Assembly: GCA_902614055.1 (NCBI GenBank) | Contig: CACMJX010000001.1 | Location: 124,001 to 188,000 of the forward strand | DNA length: 64,000 bases | Source of the DNA: an uncultured Pelagibacteraceae bacterium | GTDB lineage: Bacteria > Pseudomonadota > Alphaproteobacteria > Pelagibacterales > Pelagibacteraceae | Direction of reading: 5' to 3' | Shown here: in pieces, positions 46,104 through 53,813 of the stretch | Position numbering within the stretch: the first letter of the stretch is position 1 | Layout of the letters: each line of letters opens with the position of its first letter | Notes under the pieces: generated by a model | The model's database searches: none | The model's input: the letters and a program-made list of their open reading frames with translations, nothing else | Told to the model about the DNA's origin: nothing | Made by a program: the position numbers and the translations under genes

Positions 46104-47009
46104 ATGCTAAACTTAAAAAATCCTAAAGTAGCCATCCCAATTGTATTAATTGCTGGTATTTTTTGGTCATTTGGTCCATATGTCGTAAGGCACATCGATC
46201 AGCCAGAAACAGTTCCTTGGCAATATTTATTTACAAGAGGAATAGTTATATTTCTTTTGCTTAATATGTATTTGTTCCTTGAGGAAGGAAAAGAGTTTTA
46301 TAAAAATTATTTTAAAGTGGGTATATCGGGTCTAATTGGAGGTATTGGTCTTGGTACCGCAATGATAACATTTATATGGTCAATTACTAATACGACAGCA
46401 GCTATCACTTTACTCTGCCTTGCGGCAATGCCATTTATAACAGCTTTATTAGGGTTTTTATTTTTAAAAGAAAAAATTTCATTAACAGTATGGATTGCGA
46501 TTGTAGTTGCAGCAGCGGGTATATGTATAATGGCTTTAGACAATTCTGGTAAAAATTCATTTCTAGGGCTTGTGTTTGGACTTATTTCTGCATTAGGTTT
46601 CTCAATTTTTTCTGTTTCACTTAGATGGAGAAAAGAAACGCCAAAATTTACTACTGTAGCCTTTGCAGGATTGTTCTGTTTCATATTTTCTGCTGTAATG
46701 CTTATGTCAAACGGTGCTAATTTTTTATCTACTGGAAAAAATGAAGCCTTATTTGCTACTCATGGAACTTTAGTATGTATGGGTTTGATTTTGTATTCAA
46801 TAGGATCAAAAAATATTCCAGCAGCTGATCTTACTTTACTCTCACTCACTGAGGTAATAGGCGGAATATTCTGGGTGTGGCTACCATGGATGGGAATTAA
46901 TGAAGTCCCATCGACGAATACTATTATTGGTGGATTTTTTATCTTTATGTCAATTTTTTACTACAGCCTCATTATGCAGTCTAATAGAAGGTTTATAGGT
47001 TTAAATTAA
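46104..47009 (+). CDS. DMT-superfamily (EamA) transporter
   Basis: The 301-residue ten-helix protein shows the EamA pattern: VLIAGIFWSFGPYVVRHID near 14, FLFLKEKISLTVWIAIVVAA near 117, and GGIFWVWLPWMGINEVPS in the second half. It stands one base before the amidinotransferase gene, and so may move arginine, glycine, guanidinoacetate or a related compound; this is inference. Confidence 0.88.
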   Translation: MLNLKNPKVAIPIVLIAGIFWSFGPYVVRHIDQPETVPWQYLFTRGIVIFLLLNMYLFLEEGKEFYKNYFKVGISGLIGGIGLGTAMITFIWSITNTTAAITLLCLAAMPFITALLGFLFLKEKISLTVWIAIVVAAAGICIMALDNSGKNSFLGLVFGLISALGFSIFSVSLRWRKETPKFTTVAFAGLFCFIFSAVMLMSNGANFLSTGKNEALFATHGTLVCMGLILYSIGSKNIPAADLTLLSLTEVIGGIFWVWLPWMGINEVPSTNTIIGGFFIFMSIFYYSLIMQSNRRFIGLN

Positions 47010-47010
47010 A

Positions 47011-48126
47011 ATGAATAATGAAAAAGTAATTGTTAATAGTTGGAATGAATGGGATCCGTTGAAACATGTAATAGTAGGTAAAGCAGATGGTACTTGTATT
47101 CCTGCCCCTGAGCCAGCATTAGATGCCAAAGTTCCAGAAGACAGTGATATGAGGGGAAAATTTGGTCCAAGAACTAAAGATACTGTAGATAAAGCAAATC
47201 AGCTTTTAGATAATTTTTCAAATATATTAAAAAAAAGAGGGATTAAAGTTGATAGACCAGACCCAATTGATTTTAATCAAAAAACATCTACACCTGATTG
47301 GCAAGCGGAGACGATGTTTGGATGCATGCCTCCTAGAGATGTTTTGCTAACTGTTGGAAATGAAATTTTAGAGGCTACCATGAGTTATCGTTGCCGATGG
47401 TTTGAATATCTATGTTACCGACCACTTTTAAAACAATATTATAATTCAGATCCGAATATGAGACACGAAGCTGCTCCTAAACCTAGGTTAACAGATGAGG
47501 ATTACAGAGAAGACTACTTATCAGATAAAATAGGAATTCAAAAAAGGCTTGAATGGACAGAAAATAAATATTTTGTAACCACTGAAGAGGAGCCGCTATT
47601 TGATGCTGCTGACGTTTTAAGATTTGGTAAAGATTTAGTAGTACAACATGGTTTTACAACAAATTTAAAAGGAATTGATTGGTTAAAAAGACATTATAAA
47701 GATCACAGGGTTCATGCTGTTAATTTTCCAGGCGATCCTTATCCAATTCATATAGATGCAACTTTTACACCTATCAAGGAGGGTTTAATAATTAACAATC
47801 CTCAAAGAAGGCTACCTAAAGAGCAAAGAAAATTATTTGAAAATAACGGATGGGAAATTATTGATAGTGCTCAACCTGCACATAACGAACCTCCTCCTCT
47901 ATGTTACTCTTCAACATGGCTATCAATGAATGTTTTAGTTTTAGATCCTAAAACTGTGTGTGTAGAAAAAAGTGAAGTATACCAAGCAGAACAATTAGAT
48001 AAATTAGGAATGGAGGTTGTTCCTGTTGAGCTTAGAGACGCTTATGCATTTGGCGGTGGATTACATTGTTGTACAGCAGATGTTTATAGAGAAGGCGAAT
48101 TAAAAGATTATTTCCCAAAGCAATAA
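47011..48126 (+). CDS. glycine amidinotransferase-like enzyme (AGAT family)
   Basis: The 371-residue protein resembles human L-arginine:glycine amidinotransferase along its length: WNEWDPLKHVIVGKADGT near 11, PPRDVLLTVGNEILEATM near 107, EPLFDAADVLRFGKDL at 194-209, PIHIDATFTPI near 245 and AFGGGLHCCTADV near 345. These give the catalytic triad Asp201, His247 and Cys353. It would move the amidino group of arginine to glycine or another amine, giving guanidinoacetate and ornithine. It lies between an EamA transporter and a threonine aldolase that could supply glycine. Confidence 0.88.
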   Translation: MNNEKVIVNSWNEWDPLKHVIVGKADGTCIPAPEPALDAKVPEDSDMRGKFGPRTKDTVDKANQLLDNFSNILKKRGIKVDRPDPIDFNQKTSTPDWQAETMFGCMPPRDVLLTVGNEILEATMSYRCRWFEYLCYRPLLKQYYNSDPNMRHEAAPKPRLTDEDYREDYLSDKIGIQKRLEWTENKYFVTTEEEPLFDAADVLRFGKDLVVQHGFTTNLKGIDWLKRHYKDHRVHAVNFPGDPYPIHIDATFTPIKEGLIINNPQRRLPKEQRKLFENNGWEIIDSAQPAHNEPPPLCYSSTWLSMNVLVLDPKTVCVEKSEVYQAEQLDKLGMEVVPVELRDAYAFGGGLHCCTADVYREGELKDYFPKQ

Positions 48127-48128
48127 TT

Positions 48129-49175
48129 GTGACTGAGATAAAAACAAAAAGAGAAAGAGTAAAATTTGCTTCAGATAACGTTACAGGTGCATGTCCAGAA
48201 GTCTTAAATGCACTTCTTAAAGCTAATGAGGATGACAAAACTCCATATGGTAATGATGAGCTGTCAAAAAATTTACAAAATAAATTTTCAGAAATATTTG
48301 AAAAAGAAGTTGTAGTTTTTCCAACAGCCTCAGGAACAGCAGCTAATGCTTTGGCTTTATCAACGATGACCCCTTCTTTTGGAAATATCTATTGTCATAG
48401 ACTTTCCCATATAAATGTAGATGAATGTGGAGCTCCCGAATTTTATACTGGAGGTGCAAAGTTAGTAAATTTAGATGGTATTAACGGAAAAATTATAGCA
48501 GAAGAATTAGATAGTAATATCTCTGGAAAAGGTGTGGTTCATCATACACAACCCTCATCAGTAAGTATTACTCAATTATGTGAAACAGGTGTTGCTTATA
48601 ATTTAGACGAAATAAAAAAGATATCCGAAGTAACTCATAAACATGATCTTAATATTCATATGGATGGTGCAAGATTTGCTAATGCATTAGTTTCGTTAAA
48701 CTGTACTCCTGCAGAAATGACATGGAAGTCTGGAATTGATGTGCTGTCATTTGGAGCAACTAAAAATGGATGTCTAGCAGCAGAAGCTATTATTTTTTTT
48801 AAACCAGAGTTAGTTGGAAATTTAGCTTTTTTAATGAAAAGAGCAGGCCATTTATTATCAAAGATGCGTTTTGTATCAGCTCAATTAGATGCTTATATTT
48901 CAAATGAAGTTTGGTTAAAAAATGCAAAACATGCAAATGCTATGGGGAAAAAATTAAGCCAAGGTTTACTGAAACACAAAAATATTGAATTAGCATATCC
49001 AACAGATGCAAATGAGGTTTTTGTTAAAATACCAAAAAATATAATTGATCAATTTAATTCAAATGGTTACAAAATTAACGATGATGAGTGGGAAGATAAA
49101 GCCGTTAGATTAGTTGCTGCCTGGAATACACATCCGGATGATGTAGATTCGTTTTTAAATATAATTAAATCTTAA
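48129..49175 (+). CDS. ltaE: low-specificity L-threonine aldolase
   Basis: The 348-residue PLP enzyme cleaves threonine to glycine and acetaldehyde. It shows TPYGNDELSKNLQ at 38-50, FPTASGTAANALAL near 64, IHMDGARFANALV near 176 (Asp179) and SFGATKNGCLAAEAI, with PLP-binding Lys212. The start is GTG, 2 bases after the amidinotransferase stop. Glycine is often limiting in SAR11 cells, so the gene may supply it and feed the enzyme upstream. Confidence 0.92.
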   Translation: MTEIKTKRERVKFASDNVTGACPEVLNALLKANEDDKTPYGNDELSKNLQNKFSEIFEKEVVVFPTASGTAANALALSTMTPSFGNIYCHRLSHINVDECGAPEFYTGGAKLVNLDGINGKIIAEELDSNISGKGVVHHTQPSSVSITQLCETGVAYNLDEIKKISEVTHKHDLNIHMDGARFANALVSLNCTPAEMTWKSGIDVLSFGATKNGCLAAEAIIFFKPELVGNLAFLMKRAGHLLSKMRFVSAQLDAYISNEVWLKNAKHANAMGKKLSQGLLKHKNIELAYPTDANEVFVKIPKNIIDQFNSNGYKINDDEWEDKAVRLVAAWNTHPDDVDSFLNIIKS

Positions 49176-49176
49176 T

Positions 49177-49404
49177 TTAGCTGGGATTTTCTTTAAGGAA
49201 ATTTATATAATTTACTATTTCATCGAATTTTTCATCCTCAATATCTTTGTAACTTGCATTGAATTTACTCTTTACACAGATTGCGACATGAGCGTAAGGA
49301 TTTCTACCGTTAGGATGATTAGGATGATCTGGAAGTTGTCCCTCCAAATAATCGCCAGCTTCCTGAATAATTTTCCAGAGTTTACTTGCGTTTTCTGGCG
49401 TCAT
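49177..49404 (-). CDS. conserved small protein, unknown
   Basis: The 75-residue protein (SKLWKIIQEAGDYLEGQLPD at the N-terminus, then a His/Pro-rich HPNHPNGRNPYAHVAIC) is not a family I can name. It has a good Shine-Dalgarno (GAGGG, 5 bases before ATG). A broken copy of its first 20 codons occurs about 2.25 kb away at 51598-51656, which supports that it is a real gene in a region of rearrangement. Confidence 0.7.
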   Translation of the reverse strand: MTPENASKLWKIIQEAGDYLEGQLPDHPNHPNGRNPYAHVAICVKSKFNASYKDIEDEKFDEIVNYINFLKENPS

Positions 49405-49498
49405 TAACCCTCAAAACTTGATTTATCTCTTTTGTATCTAGTTTGTATCTAGTTATCCTATAAAATCCTATAATAGTTATCCCTAAAAGTTTTTTCAT
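49382..49498 (-). pseudogene. degenerate 38-codon ORF with signal-peptide-like start
   Basis: The frame starts with MKKLLGITIIG, very like SAR11 signal peptides, but then runs into repeat DNA and ends after 38 codons inside the following gene. It overlaps the stop of the 43-codon ORF upstream by ATGA. It is probably a remnant of an exported protein gene cut by rearrangement; translation is uncertain. Confidence 0.3.
49418..49472 (+). repeat. short degenerate repeats (copy C of the TTGATTTATCTCTTTT family)
   Basis: Contains TTGATTTATCTCTTTT (49418-49433), shared exactly with the two 94-bp repeats near 50.2 and 51.4 kb, then an exact tandem duplication of an 11-mer TTTGTATCTAG (49431-49452) and two ATCCTATA words (49455-49472). 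Confidence 0.75.
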
Positions 49499-49626
49499 TT
49501 ATCTTTTCTTGATTTATTTTTATTTTTTATCTTTGCTACTTTAGTATTTTTTTTTTTATATGTTATGAAACCTTTCTTAAAGAGTGGATCGTTTTTATTT
49601 AATGGTTTTAGTGTTATTTTAGCCAT
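49495..49626 (-). CDS. 43-residue basic protein, unknown
   Basis: The reading frame encodes MAKITLKPLNKNDPLFKKG and then a strongly Lys/Asn-rich tail. It is hydrophilic and basic, so it may bind nucleic acid. It follows the secreted protein gene 49629-50012 after 2 bases on the same strand, which suggests co-transcription. No family recognised; it could be spurious, because AAA/AAT codons are expected from base composition. Confidence 0.35.
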   Translation of the reverse strand: MAKITLKPLNKNDPLFKKGFITYKKKNTKVAKIKNKNKSRKDK

Positions 49627-49628
49627 TT

Positions 49629-50012
49629 TTAAAATTTTTCACAAATTCCAACTGTAAGATATATTTGGTTGTCAGGAAATATACCTGATCTAGCATAGCT
49701 AAAACTTTCTCTGTCTTTAATTGCATGTGTAGCTGGCATCGTTATTGAATGACCTATGTTATCAGAATAAAATGCAGCTCCTCTATAATACATTTCAAAA
49801 CTTCCCATTTTTACTGTCTGATCCTCAAAATTAATTTGTAATTTAAATCTATCCTCTTTAAATTTTTTTGAAGTATATGGCTGTTGACTCTTTTTATTTG
49901 TGTATTCAAAACCAATTGTTTCATCATCAATACAATAATAAACCACTTCTTCAGCAAGAGATGTACTACTAAATATAAAACTAATAATTATAATTTTCAG
50001 AAAATGTTTCAT
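49629..50012 (-). CDS. secreted small protein, unknown
   Basis: The 127-residue protein has a signal peptide (about 20 residues, MKHFLKIIIISFIFSSTSLA). The mature part is beta-rich, with EEVVYYCIDDETIGFEYTN, LQINFEDQTVKMG and IYLTVGICEKF; the two Cys could form a disulfide. I do not recognise the family. The ATG overlaps the stop of the preceding 54-residue membrane protein (TAATG). Confidence 0.65.
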   Translation of the reverse strand: MKHFLKIIIISFIFSSTSLAEEVVYYCIDDETIGFEYTNKKSQQPYTSKKFKEDRFKLQINFEDQTVKMGSFEMYYRGAAFYSDNIGHSITMPATHAIKDRESFSYARSGIFPDNQIYLTVGICEKF

Positions 50013-50176
50013 TAATCTTTAAATAAATAAATAAAAGTTAAAATTATAAGCACTATGATAATCCAAATAGTAAAATTAGTTAATAATTGTTTTAATTTAG
50101 AATTAGACTGTAAAAAAGCAGGTAGAACCAACAATAGAACTCCTATCATATATACTACAGGTATTAGTTGATCCAT
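50012..50176 (-). CDS. 54-residue membrane microprotein
   Basis: The frame encodes MDQLIPVVYMIGVLLLVLPA, a polar linker (SNSKLKQLL), a second helix (FTIWIIIVLIILTFIYLF) and KD. It has two helices with short ends. Its stop overlaps the ATG of the secreted protein downstream by one base, supporting coupled translation. Function unknown. Confidence 0.6.
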   Translation of the reverse strand: MDQLIPVVYMIGVLLLVLPAFLQSNSKLKQLLTNFTIWIIIVLIILTFIYLFKD

Positions 50177-50186
50177 GATCCAAGAT

Positions 50187-50280
50187 TAACAGATCCTGAA
50201 CCGTGAGTCTATTTGGTTTAAAAATGGCTATTTGATTTATCTCTTTTATTATAAGTTTGTTATCAAGTTTTTTAATTAAA
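50187..50280 (+). repeat. 94-bp direct repeat, copy A
   Basis: Aligned without gaps to 51398-51491, 82 of 94 bases are identical. It ends exactly one base before the stop codon of the hydrolase gene 50281-51387. It has no open reading frame of note. Confidence 0.88.
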
Positions 50281-51387
50281 TTAATTTAATAAATTTTCCT
50301 TCCAAAAAGCTAAATACTCCGGCATAAAAGTTTTTCCATGGTTACCCCCTTCAGTAACACCTTTTCCAATACATTTTTCTTTTTTAAGACCCTTGAACAT
50401 TGTTTTAAAAGCTTTTCTTGGATTTTTACGTGATAACTCATTAAATTCATCCAAACTTTTTATTTTTGTATTTTTTATAATTAAATCAATAAACTCTTTG
50501 TTAGGATTACCATTATCTTCTGTGTAAAAATGAGGACACTTCCAAAAATACTGTGTTCTTTTTTCAATTTCTGGCCCATAATTTCCGGTAAATGTATGAT
50601 ACCATCCCTCTCTTAAATCTATTTCAATATCAGCACCTTTGGCTTGCATTTTTTCCATTAGTTCTACACATGGACCTGGTAAAGTATAATCCTCAGCTAA
50701 ACCATGTACATACCAAATTTTAGTTTCTTTAATTGGAGTTGGATTTCTAAACATTCCAGCAATTCCACATTCAGCAGATCTTGGTTGAGACGCAGCAAAA
50801 TAAAGATCTTTGCTAATCAATATATCTCTCAATCTTTTTTCTGCAGCCATAATTGAAAGATTTCCTCCCCTTGAATAACCAGAGACACCTACTTTTTTAA
50901 TATTTATTTTTGGATCCTTACTGAGATAATCCAGTGCCATAAACATATCTATGTAAGTAGACCATAAAGATGCTTTTGATTGATCTAAATAAGTATGTTT
51001 TGCACCTCTCGCTGAAAAATTATCTAAATACATTGTAGCTATACCCATGTCTAACAAAGGTTTTTGTTGGTCTCTCATAAACTCTAGCCAATCTGCAGTA
51101 AATTCATGTGCACCACCACTACTATGAACGATTAATAATAAAGGAAATGGACCTTCTCCCTCTGGATAAGTAATAAGAGCATCAACTATTATTGGACTCT
51201 CTTTATACCAGCCCTCCATAATGCCTTTATAATCAGAAGTTTGATATGAATTAATCTTAATTAATTCTCCATTACCAAGTTGTTTGGACAATTTTTTTAG
51301 CGGTGTTTTTTTTGGTTTAATTGTTTCTGCGTTAAGAACTGTATTTGAGATAAAAATTAATAATGTAATAACCAAAATTTTTTTCAT
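50281..51387 (-). CDS. secreted alpha/beta-hydrolase (dienelactone hydrolase-like)
   Basis: The 368-residue protein has a signal peptide (about 20 residues, MKKILVITLLIFISNTVLNA). The hydrolase core has LLLIVHSSGGAHEF near 80 (oxyanion), VGVSGYSRGGNLSIMAA near 163 with nucleophile Ser in GYSRG, and a late GWYHTFTG near 270 with catalytic His. Cys pairs suggest disulfides. It is alone on its transcript and lies precisely between two 94-bp direct repeats, so it may have entered as a cassette. Substrate unknown. Confidence 0.82.
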   Translation of the reverse strand: MKKILVITLLIFISNTVLNAETIKPKKTPLKKLSKQLGNGELIKINSYQTSDYKGIMEGWYKESPIIVDALITYPEGEGPFPLLLIVHSSGGAHEFTADWLEFMRDQQKPLLDMGIATMYLDNFSARGAKHTYLDQSKASLWSTYIDMFMALDYLSKDPKINIKKVGVSGYSRGGNLSIMAAEKRLRDILISKDLYFAASQPRSAECGIAGMFRNPTPIKETKIWYVHGLAEDYTLPGPCVELMEKMQAKGADIEIDLREGWYHTFTGNYGPEIEKRTQYFWKCPHFYTEDNGNPNKEFIDLIIKNTKIKSLDEFNELSRKNPRKAFKTMFKGLKKEKCIGKGVTEGGNHGKTFMPEYLAFWKENLLN

Positions 51388-51397
51388 AATATAATAC

Positions 51398-51491
51398 TAA
51401 CAAATCCTGAACCACGAGTCTATTTGCTTGAAATATTGCTATTTGATTTATCTCTTTTTCTACAAGTTTGGTATCAAGTTTTTTAGTTAAA
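51398..51491 (+). repeat. 94-bp direct repeat, copy B
   Basis: Same orientation as copy A at 50187-50280, 82 of 94 bases identical without gaps. It begins 10 bases upstream of the hydrolase start codon. Confidence 0.88.
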
Positions 51492-51597
51492 TTTAGGAGT
51501 CTTTAAGCGATTTATTTCAAGCTAGCTTTTTAATGTCTGCATAAGTACTGTAGTTTAATGTAGCTTAATGTGAATTAATGTGAACCTCTAATCCCGT
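51492..51597. other. non-coding spacer with short tandem TTAATGT words
   Basis: Part of a 317-bp gene-free stretch (51388-51704). It holds three near-tandem copies of TTAATGT spaced 10 bases (51555-51581) and no convincing gene. The rest of the stretch is repeat copy B and the gene fragment next to it, plus a small inverted repeat AGTTC/GAACT at 51685-51702 that may end the gene downstream. Confidence 0.5.
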
Positions 51598-51656
51598 AAA
51601 TAATCGCCAGCTTTCTGAATAATTTTCCAAAGTTAACTTGCGTTTTCTTTGTTCAC
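51598..51656 (-). pseudogene. broken copy of the start of the 75-residue protein gene
   Basis: Bases 51598-51648 match 49346-49396 at 48 of 51 positions. In the frame corresponding to the intact gene an in-frame stop occurs (ASN-ALA-SER then TAA, where the intact gene has Lys). Another stop follows after GDYLRD. It is a dead fragment. Confidence 0.85.
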
Positions 51657-51704
51657 ACCTTCACTTTTTTTGTTTCACATCAAAAGTTCTTGTTTGGGAA
51701 CTAG

Positions 51705-51962
51705 TTATATTATTTTCTCAAGTTTCCAAGCTTCATCTTTAGCATTAAACTTTGCGTTCCAGTCTTTAGATCTTTGATCTTCAAATAAGGCATAAAATTT
51801 TTCTTCATCAGTGACATTTGCAATAAAAATCATTTTACCTTCGCGAATGTGTGCCCATTCAAATGATGACGTGCATTTTGCAAGATCATCTTTAAACATA
51901 CTGTATAACTCATCTGCATCTTTTTTAGTTCCTTGATATGTTGTTGTTCCAACAAAGTTCAT
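51705..51962 (-). CDS. small conserved protein, unknown (dimeric alpha-beta barrel-like)
   Basis: The 85-residue protein has a beta-alpha-beta pattern (FVGTTTYQGTKKDADELY, then KMIFIANVTDEEKFYALFED) that recalls small ferredoxin-like folds; it has one Cys and no signal peptide. No domain family can be named with confidence. It is a single gene between a repeat-rich stretch and a small membrane protein. Confidence 0.6.
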   Translation of the reverse strand: MNFVGTTTYQGTKKDADELYSMFKDDLAKCTSSFEWAHIREGKMIFIANVTDEEKFYALFEDQRSKDWNAKFNAKDEAWKLEKII

Positions 51963-52075
51963 AGTTTTTCCTTTTTTAATTAATCAAGCCAATATAGGCT
52001 CAACAAATTCTCATTCAATAAAATTTTTCAACAAATTTATCTCACCTTGTTCTAGCTCTGGTTCTAGTTTAACCT

Positions 52076-52198
52076 TTAAAATCCGCCACGCCAATTATTT
52101 TTAGATTTCAAATCTTTCTCTTCTTGTTTTGAAGTAGGTCTAAATAAATAAAAACCTACAACAACAATAACGAATATACCTAAAATAATTTCAATCAT
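52076..52198 (-). CDS. 40-residue single-pass membrane protein
   Basis: The frame encodes MIEIILGIFVIVVVGFYLF (one helix), followed by the polar RPTSKQEEKDLKSKNNWRGG. It starts 6 bases downstream of the yajQ stop and so may be co-transcribed. Function unknown; the arrangement of an N-terminal helix and short charged tail is common among small membrane proteins. Confidence 0.5.
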   Translation of the reverse strand: MIEIILGIFVIVVVGFYLFRPTSKQEEKDLKSKNNWRGGF

Positions 52199-52204
52199 AC
52201 TTGA

Positions 52205-52690
52205 TTAATCTCTAAAATTTATAAATTCAATTGGAAGTCCTATATCCATAGCTTCTATTGCGGATATTGCTTCTTGAAGGTCATCTCTTTTTTTTCCTTG
52301 TGCTCTTAATTCTTCTCCTTGAATTTTAATTTGAATTTTAAGTTTTAGTTTTTTTACATCAGTAATAATCTTCTTAGCATTTTCTTGACTAATGCCCTCT
52401 GCTAATTCACTGACTTGTCTGATAGTTCCACCAGTCGCACCTTCTGAATTTTTAACGATTATTACTCTTGGATCTACTTTTCTTCTTATAAGATGAACTT
52501 GTAATAATTCATTTACTTGTTTTAATTTTAATTCATCTGGCGCTATTGTAGTTATTATTTTATCTTTTCTTTCAATTGAAATATTAAGTCCCTTAAAATC
52601 ATATCGGTTCGCAATTTCTCTTAAACAATTTGCAAGAGCATTGTCAAATTCTTGATAATTAATTTTACTTATTACATCAAATGAAGGCAT
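52205..52690 (-). CDS. yajQ: YajQ family nucleotide-binding protein (UPF0234)
   Basis: The 161-residue protein matches YajQ along its length: MPSFDVISKINYQEFDNAL, NRYDFKGLNISIERKD near 28, and QGEELRAQGKKRDDLQEAI near 124. It has two ferredoxin-like domains. Members bind cyclic di-GMP or RNA in some species. It is divergent from the hydroxyacid dehydrogenase gene. Confidence 0.95.
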   Translation of the reverse strand: MPSFDVISKINYQEFDNALANCLREIANRYDFKGLNISIERKDKIITTIAPDELKLKQVNELLQVHLIRRKVDPRVIIVKNSEGATGGTIRQVSELAEGISQENAKKIITDVKKLKLKIQIKIQGEELRAQGKKRDDLQEAISAIEAMDIGLPIEFINFRD

Positions 52691-52787
52691 TATTTTAATA
52701 TTCTATACAATATTACATTTTTTTATGAGAACAACCTTCTTTAATCATTGTCATAATTTTTAAAATTTTAGTATATTTTAATTTTAA

Positions 52788-53813
52788 ATGTCTAAAGGTA
52801 AAATTAAAATTCATATAAGAAATAATCACTGGAAAAAAGGTTCTTTGCCATGTGATTTAGAAGGCGAAAAAAATAGTAGTGTCCCTAAAGAATTATTTGA
52901 GAATTTTCTCAATAAATATTCTGATATAAAAGATAACATTTCATACATAGTTGATTGGGATGATGATAATTGGAAATCTTCAATGAAAGATGCAGATATT
53001 TTGCTTACATGGAATTTTCCAACAAATAATTTAAGCAAAATTGCACCAAATTTAAAATGGATACATATTGTGTCAGCAGGTGTTAATCATCTCTATCCAT
53101 TTAATTGGCTTAAAAAAGATTTAGTTTTAACAAATAGTAGTGGAATACATTCAAAAAAAGCAGGTGAATTTGGATTAATGAGTGTTTTGATGCTTCAAAA
53201 CCATATGACAAGAATAATTACTAATCAAAAAAAAAAAGAGTTTGTAACTTTATTAAGTAACCCAATTGATAGTAAAAAAGTTTTAGTGGTAGGCACTGGA
53301 TCATTAGGTGGGTCAATGATAAAACATATTAGCTCATTAGGAGCAAAAGTTATTGGAGTTAATAGAAGGGGTAGAGCAGTTGAAGGTTGTTCAAAAGTTA
53401 TAACATTTGATAGGATTGATGAAGTCTTACCTGAGGCTGATTTTCTTTATTTAGCTGTTCCAGAAACAAACGAAACAAAAGGATTAATAAATAAGAAAAG
53501 ATTAGATGTTCTTAAAACTACGAGTGGAATTGTTAATATTGGTCGCCAATCTGTGATGGATTATGAGCATCTAAGAAAAAAATTAAAAAAAAATGAAATT
53601 GCTGGAGCTATTTTAGATGTTTTTTCAGAAGAGCCCATAAAAAGAAATTCTAAATTTTGGGATACACCAAATTTAGTAATTACACCTCATATATCTTCAG
53701 ATAGTAAAGGAAATTATATAGAGATGGTTTTAGAAAAGTTTTTCAAGAATTTAAAACTATTTATTGAGAAAAAAGATTTGCATAATCAAGTTGATCCTAA
53801 ATTAGGTTATTAA
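52788..53813 (+). CDS. D-2-hydroxyacid dehydrogenase family protein
   Basis: The 341-residue protein has KKVLVVGTGSLGGSMIKHIS near 163-182 as the NAD loop, GIVNIGRQSVMDYEHL near 247 with catalytic Arg, and LVITPHISSDSKGN near 300 with the catalytic His. It fits the hydroxypyruvate/glyoxylate-reductase-like branch. The N-terminus (IKIHIRNNHWKKGSLP) is not standard. It is a single gene that converges with the Gfo/Idh/MocA pair. Confidence 0.88.
   Translation: MSKGKIKIHIRNNHWKKGSLPCDLEGEKNSSVPKELFENFLNKYSDIKDNISYIVDWDDDNWKSSMKDADILLTWNFPTNNLSKIAPNLKWIHIVSAGVNHLYPFNWLKKDLVLTNSSGIHSKKAGEFGLMSVLMLQNHMTRIITNQKKKEFVTLLSNPIDSKKVLVVGTGSLGGSMIKHISSLGAKVIGVNRRGRAVEGCSKVITFDRIDEVLPEADFLYLAVPETNETKGLINKKRLDVLKTTSGIVNIGRQSVMDYEHLRKKLKKNEIAGAILDVFSEEPIKRNSKFWDTPNLVITPHISSDSKGNYIEMVLEKFFKNLKLFIEKKDLHNQVDPKLGY

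Noticed and set aside
46307-46684. 125-codon frame opposite the EamA transporter
   Set aside because: No domain is visible and the plus-strand gene is clearly real.
51685-51702. AGTTC/GAACT inverted repeat as a terminator or LexA site
   Set aside because: The stem has only 5 bp with a weak T-run after it, and the arms are inverted and not the direct repeat required for LexA.
52049-52064. GTTC-N8-GTTC resembling a LexA box
   Set aside because: The spacer is 8 bases, not 7, and it is not upstream of a likely SOS gene; it lies in a gene-free gap.
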